A DNA stretch of 9,134 nucleotides, from the NCBI GenBank assembly GCA_944390615.1, contig CALXRJ010000029.1:1-9134 (forward strand), read 5' to 3'. Position numbers and translations under genes: made by a program. Below the pieces are notes generated by a model, which saw only the letters and a program-made list of their open reading frames with translations, did no database searches and was not told the origin of the DNA. This DNA is from an uncultured Clostridia bacterium. Its GTDB lineage: Bacteria > Bacillota > Clostridia > TANB77 > CAG-508. Below, piece by piece: positions 1 through 6,980 of this stretch; the first letter of the stretch is position 1, and each line of letters opens with the position of its first letter.

Positions 1-4
1 CTGA

Positions 5-83
5 AGAGCATCTAAACTTAAATAAAACGAGCCTCTCGCTGCATCCTTCGCGCTTCCTCATTTCATTTAAGTTAAGATGCTCT
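5..83. repeat. 19-bp inverted repeat flanking a GC-rich core
   Basis: Positions 5-23 and 65-83 are reverse complements with a single mismatch (18 of 19), giving arms that read AGAGCATCT-A/T-AACTTAAAT. The 41-nt core between them contains a 33-nt stretch (28-60) that is about 64% GC, with 21 of 33 bases G or C, in an otherwise very AT-rich window. The core has a small internal hairpin (CGAG 28-31 with CTCG 35-38). There is no run of T directly after the outer arm on either strand, so it does not look like an ordinary intrinsic terminator. It could be a small dispersed repeat of MITE or REP type, or a structured 3' end of an upstream transcript. I do not recognise the family. Confidence 0.6.
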
Positions 84-203
84 ATCAGGTATTCTGGTCA
101 CATTCGTCATTCCATAAATTTTATAACAATAACCATTGGAGGCGGATTTTTCCAGCTATGAATGATAACATTTTTTTAGCCTTAAAAACTACCCATGCAA
201 CTA

Positions 204-232
204 TTGATTTTTAAGCACTTTTATAGTAAAAT
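204..232 (+). promoter_or_regulatory. Predicted sigma-A promoter of the ABC-F gene
   Basis: A -35 box TTGATT (204-209) is followed by a 17-bp spacer and a -10 box TAAAAT (227-232), five of six to consensus. Transcription would begin near 239 and leave a leader of about 48 nt. Another -10-like hexamer, TATAGT (222-227), overlaps but has no -35 box at proper spacing. Confidence 0.5.
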
Positions 233-286
233 AAACAAAGTCAAAAAATCGAGTCTAAGAAAAAATAACAGAGAGGAGAAAACAAT

Positions 287-1870
287 ATGTTATCAGCTAA
301 TGGAGTTACCATTCGATTTGGAAAAAGAGTTTTATTTGAAGATGTAAACATAAAATTCAGTAAAGGAGAATGCTACGGCATTATAGGTGCCAATGGTGCA
401 GGAAAATCAACTTTCTTAAAAGTACTATCAGGGGAAATAGAACCAAGCAAAGGAGATGTAACCAAAGAAAAAGGAGAAAGAATTTCCATTCTAAAACAAG
501 ACCACTTCGCATTTGAAGAGTTTACTGTAATCGATACAGTCATTATGGGAAATAAAGAGCTTTATGACATTATGAAAGAAAAAGAACAAATCTATGCCAA
601 ACCAGATTTTTCAGAAGAAGATGGAATGAAAGCTGCCAAACTAGAGGAAAGATTTGCGGAACTAGATGGTTGGAACGCAGAATCAGATGCAGCTATGCTT
701 TTAAATGATTTAGGAATCCCAGGCGAAAACCATTACAAATTAATGAAAGAAATTGAACCAAGAGAAAAAGTAAAAGTACTACTTGCCCAAAGTCTATTTG
801 GAAATCCAGATATTCTTTTATTAGACGAGCCTACCAATGACCTAGATTTAAAAAGCATAAATTGGTTACAAGAATTTTTAATCAACTTTGAAAATACCGT
901 AATTGTGGTATCTCATGATAGATATTTCTTAAACAAAGTATGTACTTACATAGCAGATGTCGACTTTGGAAAAATAACCGTATATCCTGGAAACTATGAC
1001 TTTTGGTATGAATCTAGTCAACTTGCCCTAAAACAAGCAAGGGAGCAGAATAAGAAAAAAGAAGAAAAAATAAAAGAATTGCAAGAATTTATTGCCAGAT
1101 TTAGTGCCAATGCCTCTAAATCCAAACAAGCAACTTCAAGGAAGAAAACGCTTGAAAAAATACAACTAGAAGAAATCAGACCATCTAATAGAAAATATCC
1201 TTATGTAGATTTTAAACCAGATAGAGAACCAGGTAATGATATATTACAAGTAAAAAATATATCCAAAACCATAAATGGAGAAAAAATATTAAATAACCTA
1301 TCATTTACTGTAAAAGCAAAAGAAAAAATAGCATTTTTAGCAGACAATGAAATGGCTAAAACTGTACTATTTCAAATAATAGAAGGAGAGCTTAAACCAG
1401 ATGAAGGAGAAATCATTTGGGGACAAACTATAACACATACTTATTTTCCAAAAGACAACAACTATTTATTTGAAACAGATGAAAATATTATGGAATGGCT
1501 AAGAAAATACTCAAAAGACCCAGACGAAACTTATGTCAGAAGTTTTTTAGGAAGAATGTTATTTTCTGGGGAAGAAGCATTAAAAAAAGTAAAAGTAATT
1601 TCAGGTGGAGAAAAAGTAAGATGTGTTCTTTCGAAAATGATGTTATCAGGAGCCAATTTCTTAATTATGGATGAGCCTACTAACCACCTAGATATGGAAA
1701 GTATCACATCTGTAAACGAAGGAATGAAAAAATTTATTGGTAATATTTTATTTACTTCTCATGACCACGAATTAACACAAACCGTTGCCAATCGAATTAT
1801 TGATATTAAGCAAGATGGAAAAGTAATCGATCGAGAAGTTACTTATAATGAGTATTTAGGAATTGAATAA
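287..1870 (+). CDS. ABC-F family ATPase, YkpA/YbiT type
   Basis: This soluble tandem-NBD protein has no membrane segment. ABC-F ATPases act on the ribosome as translation factors, and the YkpA/YbiT branch is generally not an antibiotic-resistance branch. NBD1 has Walker A GANGAGKS (34-41), Walker B with catalytic Glu (DE, 180-181), and switch His210. A charged linker follows, with the SxSKxKQATSRKKTLEK-like region near 270-290. NBD2 has a clean signature SGGEK (439-443), Walker B DEPTNHLD (462-469) and His492. Two motifs are unusual. The NBD1 signature reads IEPREK (156-161) instead of LSGGEK, and the NBD2 Walker A reads ADNEMAKT (352-359) without the P-loop glycines. Those two motifs face each other, so one composite ATP site is degenerate. 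The length of 527 aa is normal for the group. The start follows GAGAGGAG at 271-278, eight bases before ATG. tex follows 62 bp downstream on the same strand. Confidence 0.93.
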   Translation: MLSANGVTIRFGKRVLFEDVNIKFSKGECYGIIGANGAGKSTFLKVLSGEIEPSKGDVTKEKGERISILKQDHFAFEEFTVIDTVIMGNKELYDIMKEKEQIYAKPDFSEEDGMKAAKLEERFAELDGWNAESDAAMLLNDLGIPGENHYKLMKEIEPREKVKVLLAQSLFGNPDILLLDEPTNDLDLKSINWLQEFLINFENTVIVVSHDRYFLNKVCTYIADVDFGKITVYPGNYDFWYESSQLALKQAREQNKKKEEKIKELQEFIARFSANASKSKQATSRKKTLEKIQLEEIRPSNRKYPYVDFKPDREPGNDILQVKNISKTINGEKILNNLSFTVKAKEKIAFLADNEMAKTVLFQIIEGELKPDEGEIIWGQTITHTYFPKDNNYLFETDENIMEWLRKYSKDPDETYVRSFLGRMLFSGEEALKKVKVISGGEKVRCVLSKMMLSGANFLIMDEPTNHLDMESITSVNEGMKKFIGNILFTSHDHELTQTVANRIIDIKQDGKVIDREVTYNEYLGIE

Positions 1871-1932
1871 TATTTTTGATATTTTTTTCTCCGTCCCCAA
1901 AAATACCCAAACTATAAAGAAAGGAAACCAAA

Positions 1933-4116
1933 ATGGAAAAAATTACAAACCAAATCGCTCAAGAACTAAATGTCAAAAACACACAAGTTGAAAACGCAGT
2001 AGCCCTAATTGATGAAGGAAACACCATCCCTTTTATAGCACGTTACAGAAAAGAAGCAACAGGAGGCTTAACAGATGAACAATTAAGAGCTCTAGGGGAT
2101 AGACTAAATTATTTAAGAAACTTAGAACAAAGAAAAGAAGAAATTTTAAAATCAATTGAAGAACAAGGAAAATTGACAGAAGAAATAAAAAAAGAGGTAG
2201 AAGCGGCAATTACGCTTGCAGAAGTAGAAGACATTTACAGACCATACAAACAAAAAAAGAAAACAAGAGCAACTGTTGCCAAAGCGAAGGGGTTAGAGCC
2301 ATTAGCTAAAATCATACTAGATCAAACCGAAACAAAAGATATCAATGAAATTGCAAAACAATATATCAATATCGATACTCTTTCGGAGGAAGACAAGAAA
2401 AATAAAGACAAAGTCGTAGCAACTGCGGAAGAGGCAATTCAAGGAGCATTAGATATTATAGCAGAAGACATATCAGATAATGCAGATTTTAGAAAGAAAA
2501 TCAAAAAAATCTGTTACAGAGAAGGTGTTATAGCAACAAAAGCGGTAAAAGAAGATGAACCATCGAATTATGAAATGTACTATGATTACACGGAAGTAGT
2601 ATCCAAAATTCCGAGTCATAGAATTTTAGCGATTAATCGAGGAGAAAAAGAAGAATTTTTGAAAGTAAAAATAGAGAAAAATGAAGAAAAAATTCTTTAT
2701 ACCATGGAAAAAGCTATCATAAAAGGACAAACACAATTTACGGAGATGCTAAAAGACACCATTTTAGACAGTTTTAAACGATTGATAGAACCATCCATTG
2801 ACCGAGAAATCCGTTCTGACTTAACCGAAAAAGCAGAAGAAAAAGCAATCAAAGTATTTGGACAAAATGCCAAACAATTGCTTTTAGGAGCACCAATCAA
2901 AGGGAAAACGGTTATGGGGTTTGACCCAGCTTATAGAACAGGCTGTAAAATAGCCGTTATTGATGAAACAGGAAAAGTTTTAGATATAGCAACTGTTTAT
3001 CCAACAGCACCACAAAATGATATAGATGGTGCTAAAAAAGAATTATTACAATTAATCGAAAAAGACGATATTGACATGATTGCTATTGGAAATGGTACGG
3101 CATCACGTGAATCCGAAGCGTTTGTGGCAGACATGATAAAAGAAGCAAAACACGAAGTAAGTTATGTCATCGTAAGTGAAGCAGGAGCATCAGTTTATTC
3201 AGCATCAAAACTAGCAACTGAAGAATATCCCAATATTAATGTTTCAATCAGAGGAGCAATATCGATTGCAAGAAGACTACAAGACCCTTTAGCAGAATTG
3301 GTAAAAATTGATCCAAAAGCAATCGGAGTAGGACAGTATCAACATGATGTCAATCAAAAAAGATTAGCAGAGAGCTTAACAGGCGTAGTAGAAGATGCCG
3401 TAAATAAAGTAGGAGTAGATGTAAATACCGCAACACCATCTCTTCTAAGTTATGTTTCAGGAATCAATTCTAGTATTGCCAAAAATATTGTAAAATATCG
3501 AGATGAAAACGGAAAATTAAAAGCAAGAAAAGAGTTATTAAAAGTTCCAAAGCTAGGGAAAGTAGCATTTGAACAATGTGCTGGTTTCTTAAGAATTATA
3601 GATGGTGATAATCCAATTGAGATTACAGCAGTTCACCCAGAAAGTTATGATAAAGCAGAAAAATTATTAACAAGTCTTGGTTTTAAAATAGAAGATTTAA
3701 GAGATAAAGAAAAAGTTACAAATTTAAGAGAAAAATTAAAAACAATCGATGTAACGAAAACAGCAAAAGAGTTAGATATAGGAGAAATGACATTAAAAGA
3801 CATTATAGACGAACTTTCTAAGCCAGGAAGAGATCCAAGAGATGAAATGCCAAAACCTATTTTAAGGCAAGATGTATTAAAATTTGAAGATCTAAAAGAA
3901 GGCATGATATTACAAGGAACTGTAAGAAATGTAATAGACTTTGGAGCTTTTGTTGATATTGGTGTAAAATATGATGGATTAGTTCATATTTCAGAGATGA
4001 GTGACAAATATATTAAAAATCCTTCAGAACTAGTATCAGTAGGGGACATTGTAAAAGTGAAAGTTATTAAAATAGACCAAGAAAGACATAAAGTTGGATT
4101 GACTATGAAATTATAG
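1933..4116 (+). CDS. tex: Tex family S1 RNA-binding protein (YhgF/Tex)
   Basis: Tex is a conserved cytoplasmic nucleic-acid-binding protein linked to transcription and RNA metabolism. The N-terminal helical region has the family's signature stretches IPFIARYRKEATGGL (about 32-46) and IYRPYKQKKKTRATVAKAKGL (split across about 101-121). A YqgF/RNase H-like fold begins near residue 328 with GFDPAYRTGCKIAVID. Helix-hairpin-helix repeats follow at about 500-556, including SLLSYVSGI and ARKELLKVPKLG. A C-terminal S1 domain spans about 656-727, with GTVRNVIDFGAFVDIG and DGLVHISEMS. At 727 aa it is full length and appears intact. The start is chosen from the AAAGGA ribosome site at about 1920-1925, seven bases before ATG. 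The 62-bp gap to the ABC-F gene has no hairpin, so the two could share a transcript. A strong hairpin follows the stop. Confidence 0.96.
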   Translation: MEKITNQIAQELNVKNTQVENAVALIDEGNTIPFIARYRKEATGGLTDEQLRALGDRLNYLRNLEQRKEEILKSIEEQGKLTEEIKKEVEAAITLAEVEDIYRPYKQKKKTRATVAKAKGLEPLAKIILDQTETKDINEIAKQYINIDTLSEEDKKNKDKVVATAEEAIQGALDIIAEDISDNADFRKKIKKICYREGVIATKAVKEDEPSNYEMYYDYTEVVSKIPSHRILAINRGEKEEFLKVKIEKNEEKILYTMEKAIIKGQTQFTEMLKDTILDSFKRLIEPSIDREIRSDLTEKAEEKAIKVFGQNAKQLLLGAPIKGKTVMGFDPAYRTGCKIAVIDETGKVLDIATVYPTAPQNDIDGAKKELLQLIEKDDIDMIAIGNGTASRESEAFVADMIKEAKHEVSYVIVSEAGASVYSASKLATEEYPNINVSIRGAISIARRLQDPLAELVKIDPKAIGVGQYQHDVNQKRLAESLTGVVEDAVNKVGVDVNTATPSLLSYVSGINSSIAKNIVKYRDENGKLKARKELLKVPKLGKVAFEQCAGFLRIIDGDNPIEITAVHPESYDKAEKLLTSLGFKIEDLRDKEKVTNLREKLKTIDVTKTAKELDIGEMTLKDIIDELSKPGRDPRDEMPKPILRQDVLKFEDLKEGMILQGTVRNVIDFGAFVDIGVKYDGLVHISEMSDKYIKNPSELVSVGDIVKVKVIKIDQERHKVGLTMKL

Positions 4117-4122
4117 AATATA

Positions 4123-4162
4123 AAAAAATGTGGAAAAGAATAATTTACTTTCCACATTTTTT
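4123..4162. terminator. Bidirectional terminator between tex and the DUF4190-like gene
   Basis: A perfect 14-bp stem (4123-4136 with 4149-4162) encloses a 12-nt loop. The arms are AAAAAATGTGGAAA and its exact complement, so on both strands the hairpin ends in a run of six T. It begins seven bases after the tex stop and ends 11 bases before the convergent minus-strand gene, so it can serve both. Confidence 0.88.
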
Positions 4163-4173
4163 ATTTAAAAAGC

Positions 4174-4482
4174 TTATAAAAGAGCTTCTATTAAAGATGT
4201 TATACCTGAAAAGTTATTACCTAAAATTAAACAAGTAAATAATACTACCACATATAGAGAAAGGGTTAGTATTCCCATTACTAAGCCTGCAACAGACATG
4301 GTTGAAGAATTCACTTTTCTGTCTAAAGCAGCAAAAATAACGGCAAGAATAGCACAAGGAACAGAAACTATTGAAAAATAAAAACAAACAATAGATACTA
4401 AACCTAATACAAAAGCTATTACACTAAATTTGCTCCTATTTTTTTCTGCTTTTACTACTTTTTCTTCTTGTTTTTCTTCCAT
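4174..4482 (-). CDS. Small membrane protein, DUF4190-like
   Basis: The product is 102 aa. It starts with a charged Lys/Glu-rich cytoplasmic stretch (residues 1-18). A long hydrophobic region follows at about 19-52, enough for a tight two-pass hairpin. After a short polar loop (LDRKVNSST) comes another helix at about 63-88. The layout, with AxxLGLVSIV in the first helix and a glycine-rich AGLVMGILTL in the last, matches DUF4190-type proteins, which have no assigned biochemical role. The start is supported by AAAGGAGG ten bases upstream of ATG. The gene lies 49 bp downstream of the HD-GYP regulator with no terminator and no convincing promoter between them, so they are probably cotranscribed. 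A link to cyclic-di-GMP signalling is possible but rests only on position. Confidence 0.75.
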   Translation of the reverse strand: MEEKQEEKVVKAEKNRSKFSVIAFVLGLVSIVCFYFSIVSVPCAILAVIFAALDRKVNSSTMSVAGLVMGILTLSLYVVVLFTCLILGNNFSGITSLIEALL

Positions 4483-4531
4483 TCAAATGTTCCTCCTTTG
4501 TCTAAATTTTATATATAAATAAAACAAAAAA

Positions 4532-5599
4532 TCATTTCTGATATTTTTGCTGTATTTCTAAAATAGCTTGATAATCATTTTCTAAAATATTGACAAATAA
4601 ATCATCAAGTTCCGGATCAAACTGTGTGCCGCGACAACGTTTAAATTCTTCAATTACGCGATCAATTGGAATAGAGTCTCGATATACTCTTTTAGATGTC
4701 ATAGCATCAAAGGTATCTGCAACAGCAGCAATCCTTGCTAAATAAGGAATTTCCTCACCTTTTAATCTCTCTGGATATCCATTTCCATCATATCTTTCAT
4801 GGTGATATTTTACAATAGGTAAAATATCTTGAAAAATAGAAGCGGTTGAAAGGATATGTGCACCAATGGTTGGGTGGTTTTTTATTTCAGAATATTCATC
4901 ATCAGAAAGTTTACCCTCTTTTTGTAGGATATTATCTGGAACACCGATTTTTCCTACGTCATGAAATAATCCTCCAATTTTAAGACGTCTTAAATCATCT
5001 TCTGATAATCCCAATTTTTTTCCAATTAAAACAGAATATTCAGAAACACGGTCAGAATGTCCTCTTGTATAAGTATCTTTAGCCTCAACCGTATATCTTA
5101 CAGTTTGAATACTTTCCATATAAGCTTGTTCTAATTGCCTATAAGTATCAGAAAGTTTGGCATTGATCTCTTTTATTTGACGCATTTGTTCAACAGACTT
5201 AATACCAGATTCTATCAGTAAAAGAAGCTGATCAAATTTATCACTTTTTTCACAATAACCTTGAATATCTAATCTTCTGATTGTTTCCAATGGAGGTGCT
5301 AAATCTTTATGACCTGTTAGTAATAAAATATAAAGTTCTTTGTTAAACTTACGAATTTCCTCAACAACCTGGTCCCCATGAAGAGGTGTCATAATAAAAT
5401 CTAAAAGTAATAAATCAAAATGTTCATTTTTAATTCTTTGGATAGCTTCTACAGGGTCTGTTATCCCCGTAAAAGAATAGCCTGATCTTTTTAAAAATAT
5501 AGATAAGGAATCTATGATTCCTGCTTCATCATCAACAGCCAAAATTTTGTAAGAACTATTTGGATTATTATCTACATTTTGAGTATTACCTATTCTCAT
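4532..5599 (-). CDS. REC-HD-GYP response regulator (predicted cyclic-di-GMP phosphodiesterase)
   Basis: This cytoplasmic two-component output protein has 355 residues. The receiver domain (about 18-133) has the acidic pair D23/D24, phospho-acceptor D67, T95 and K118, all expected for a working REC domain. A coiled-coil-like linker covers about 134-168. The HD-GYP domain (about 170-345) keeps the metal ligands and signature: H181, H213-D214 in LFHDVGKIGVPD, N241-H242, H266-H267, G274-Y275-P276 in HERYDGNGYP, and D295 in AVADTFDAMTS. HD-GYP domains of this type hydrolyse cyclic-di-GMP, and nothing here suggests an inactive copy. The start has AAGGAGG at 5608-5614, eight bases upstream. No DNA-binding domain is present. 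No kinase is adjacent. The nearest is the 7TM kinase about 1.4 kb upstream on the same strand, which is the natural candidate partner. Confidence 0.93.
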   Translation of the reverse strand: MRIGNTQNVDNNPNSSYKILAVDDEAGIIDSLSIFLKRSGYSFTGITDPVEAIQRIKNEHFDLLLLDFIMTPLHGDQVVEEIRKFNKELYILLLTGHKDLAPPLETIRRLDIQGYCEKSDKFDQLLLLIESGIKSVEQMRQIKEINAKLSDTYRQLEQAYMESIQTVRYTVEAKDTYTRGHSDRVSEYSVLIGKKLGLSEDDLRRLKIGGLFHDVGKIGVPDNILQKEGKLSDDEYSEIKNHPTIGAHILSTASIFQDILPIVKYHHERYDGNGYPERLKGEEIPYLARIAAVADTFDAMTSKRVYRDSIPIDRVIEEFKRCRGTQFDPELDDLFVNILENDYQAILEIQQKYQK

Positions 5600-6017
5600 A
5601 AATAATTCCTCCTTGAATTATAGTATTATTATAATTTTTTTGTCCATAAAAATCAATATGTTTTGTGAAATTTTTTGCAAAAAGACTTATTATTTATTAT
5701 GAACAAAAAATAAAAAAACATAGTATAGTTAAATGTACAAATAAAAAAAAGCCGAAACTTACCTATTTAACATATTGCAAAACAAAAGTGAATATGATAA
5801 ATTATTAATAGTATAATCACTAGTACTACTATATAAATTTTATTTCTATAGCAAAAGTTATTTTTTCATAAAATTCTATATTCTATCAAAAGAAGGTCTA
5901 AAAAAGATTAAGAGAAAGGGGGAAAATCAATCCATAAAAAAATACAAAATTTTTTCATAAAAAAGAAATAGAAAGAAATAATAAAAATAAAAAAATATTG
6001 AAAAGTGAGGGAAAATT
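5600..6017. other. 418-bp AT-rich intergenic region between divergent genes
   Basis: The left end holds the ribosome site and promoter of the minus-strand HD-GYP gene. The rest is very AT-rich with no open frame that has a usable ribosome site. A candidate + strand promoter, TTGCAA (5775-5780), 17 bp, TAAATT (5798-5803), is weak. A TATAAT occurs at 5812-5817 without a good -35 box. Small inverted arms ATAGTA (5808-5813) and TACTAT (5827-5832) flank a 13-nt loop and could be an operator, but arms this short arise easily by chance. A purine-rich AGAAAGGGGG at 5913-5922 resembles a ribosome site but no start codon follows at the right distance. Confidence 0.5.
5628..5656 (-). promoter_or_regulatory. 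Predicted sigma-A promoter of the HD-GYP regulator
   Basis: On the minus strand a -35 box TTGATT (5651-5656) is separated by exactly 17 bp from a perfect -10 TATAAT (5628-5633). Transcription would start near 5621, only about 22 nt before the ATG and just ahead of the AAGGAGG ribosome site. A second TATAAT (5617-5622) is too close to the ribosome site to be the functional one. Confidence 0.7.
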
Positions 6018-6281
6018 ATGCAAATTTTTGAAAATGAAAATTATAAATATATTAGTAATTTGGTAGAAGAAAAAATACCGATCTTAAGACAAAATAAAGA
6101 ATTTAATCAAAAATATGAAAATTTAATGCTGAAAATCGATCAATTAAGTTCCATGCTAGAAGGTGAGCCAAAAGAAATATTAGAAGAAATCATTAAACTT
6201 TTTTATGAGACAGAAGCTTATTATTTTACTTTAAGTTATTCGCTAGGTGTAAAATATGGAGAAGATTTAAAAAAAATATAA
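6018..6281 (+). CDS. Small acidic helical protein of unknown function
   Basis: I do not recognise this 87-aa protein with confidence. It is Glu/Lys-rich and predicted almost wholly helical: a heptad-like stretch at about 20-50 (NKEFNQKYENLMLKIDQLSS), then EPKEILEEIIKLFYETEA. It ends in an aromatic segment YYFTLSYSLGVKYGEDL. That last pattern (aromatic-rich helix, then a small-residue G-x-x-x-G turn and acidic end) recalls small DUF6809-like proteins of Firmicutes, a weak resemblance from memory. It has no signal peptide or membrane helix. The ribosome site GTGAGGG (6005-6011) lies six bases before ATG. It converges on an XRE regulator and shares its terminator. The pair is placed like an accessory insert, but no toxin or antitoxin motif is visible. 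Confidence 0.6.
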   Translation: MQIFENENYKYISNLVEEKIPILRQNKEFNQKYENLMLKIDQLSSMLEGEPKEILEEIIKLFYETEAYYFTLSYSLGVKYGEDLKKI

Positions 6282-6339
6282 TTAAAATAAAAAGGAGGTC
6301 CTGAAATTACGCATACAGCATCCCCCTTTTTCTTTTAAT
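6281..6339. terminator. Bidirectional terminator between the 87-aa gene and the XRE regulator
   Basis: The arms 6281-6298 and 6322-6339 pair over 18 bp with two mismatches: A-rich then GGAGG on the left, CCCCC then T-rich on the right. The loop is 23 nt. On both strands the hairpin ends in a T-rich tract. It starts within the stop codon of the + strand gene and reaches the stop codon of the minus-strand one, the usual arrangement for a shared terminator. Confidence 0.7.
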
Positions 6340-6669
6340 TTATTTAGACAAAAAATAATCTATAAAATGTAATATCGTTTCTTTATCTCTTTTACTTAAT
6401 TTTTTAAATTTCTCATCATAAATAGAAAAAGAATTTTTAATGTCATCATCTAATAAATCAAATAAAATAATGTCAGGTGTAATGTGAAAAGCATTACATA
6501 ATTTAATTAAAGTATCAATACTACCTTTTGAAAAACCACGTTCAATTTGACTGATATGTCTAGGCTCTAAACCAGTTAATTCTGCAACTTGATTTTGTGT
6601 TAAATTATTTTTTAGACGATATTCTTGTACTACTTTACCAATATGATTGTTAAAATTTTTCTTTTCCAT
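6340..6669 (-). CDS. XRE/Cro-CI family HTH transcriptional regulator
   Basis: This 109-aa protein has one HTH_3-type DNA-binding domain at about residues 11-66. The pattern is VVQEYRLKNNLTQNQVAELT, followed by GLEPRHISQIERG (the recognition helix region) and IDTLIKLCNAFHITPDIIL, all standard for the family. The short C-terminal tail (about 70-109), ending KRDKETILHFIDYFLSK, is helical and could mediate dimerisation, as in SinR-like or stand-alone XRE regulators. No peptidase or ligand domain is attached. The ribosome site is a modest GTAGG eight bases upstream of ATG. A predicted promoter lies at 6695-6723. The target is unknown. Self-regulation and control of the convergent 87-aa gene or of the neighbouring kinase operon are the obvious possibilities but nothing in the sequence proves them. 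Confidence 0.88.
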   Translation of the reverse strand: MEKKNFNNHIGKVVQEYRLKNNLTQNQVAELTGLEPRHISQIERGFSKGSIDTLIKLCNAFHITPDIILFDLLDDDIKNSFSIYDEKFKKLSKRDKETILHFIDYFLSK

Positions 6670-6694
6670 TCATTTTACCTACTTTCTAACATAT

Positions 6695-6723
6695 ACTATA
6701 AACTTTTCTATTTTATTTGTGAA
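6695..6723 (-). promoter_or_regulatory. Predicted sigma-A promoter of the XRE regulator
   Basis: On the minus strand, -35 TTCACA (6718-6723, five of six to consensus), a 17-bp spacer, and -10 TATAGT (6695-6700, five of six). The start site would be near 6688, about 20 nt ahead of the ATG. Confidence 0.62.
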
Positions 6724-6913
6724 TGATTTTATTTTTTACAAAAGTAAATTTAAATGCGAAAAAATCAAAAAAATATTTGCGAGAAAAATTTGAACAAGTA
6801 TCATTATAATGGATAGATATCATTTTTTTAGTTTGTATAAAAAAAGAAAAATGAAAAAAATAAAGAAAATAAAAATCGAGAAATAACTTCAATGAATTTA
6901 GCTATAACAATAA

Positions 6914-6954
6914 AAACCGATATTAATTGTTGGTCTTACAATTAGTATCGGTTT
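6914..6954 (-). terminator. Terminator of the reductase-kinase operon
   Basis: The arms 6914-6930 and 6938-6954 pair over 17 bp with one G-T wobble and a 7-nt loop. Read on the minus strand the stem ends CGGTTTTTATTGTT, a typical U-tract, 27 bp after the kinase stop codon. The + strand side ends GGTTTATTTAG, so some activity in that direction is also possible. Confidence 0.82.
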
Positions 6955-6980
6955 ATTTAGATTGTTCAAAATCATACAAA

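Larger units (their letters stand above)
6670..6980. other. 311-bp intergenic region between the XRE gene and the kinase gene
   Basis: It contains the XRE promoter at its left end and the kinase-operon terminator at its right end. Between them is AT-rich DNA without a supported gene. A perfect 10-bp palindrome CATTATAATG (6802-6811) includes a TATAAT (6805-6810) read on the + strand, but no good -35 box sits 16-18 bp upstream. An 11-codon frame at 6851-6886 (MKKIKKIKIEK) has no ribosome site and is probably chance in A-rich sequence. Confidence 0.5.

Noticed and set aside
158..214. 18-codon + strand frame MNDNIF... before the ABC-F gene
   Set aside because: The nearest GGAGG (138-142) is 15 bases from the ATG, too far, and the peptide shows no recognisable feature. 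It also overlaps the predicted ABC-F promoter.
2697..2900. Minus-strand open frame of 67 codons inside tex
   Set aside because: It is fully antisense to a well-supported tex coding region, has no ribosome site, and its composition is that of a reverse-frame shadow.
3645..3905. Minus-strand open frame of 86 codons inside tex
   Set aside because: Antisense to the conserved C-terminal part of tex, serine- and phenylalanine-rich as expected for a shadow of Lys/Glu-rich coding, with no start signal.
5913..5922. Ribosome-site-like AGAAAGGGGG
   Set aside because: No ATG, GTG or TTG follows at a suitable distance and no open frame begins here.
6018..6669. Toxin-antitoxin module formed by the 87-aa protein and the XRE regulator
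   Set aside because: The genes are convergent rather than in tandem, and the 87-aa protein shows no RelE, HigB, HipA or other toxin motif.
6851..6886. 11-codon Lys/Ile-rich frame MKKIKKIKIEK
   Set aside because: No ribosome site, and any A-rich stretch can produce such a peptide.
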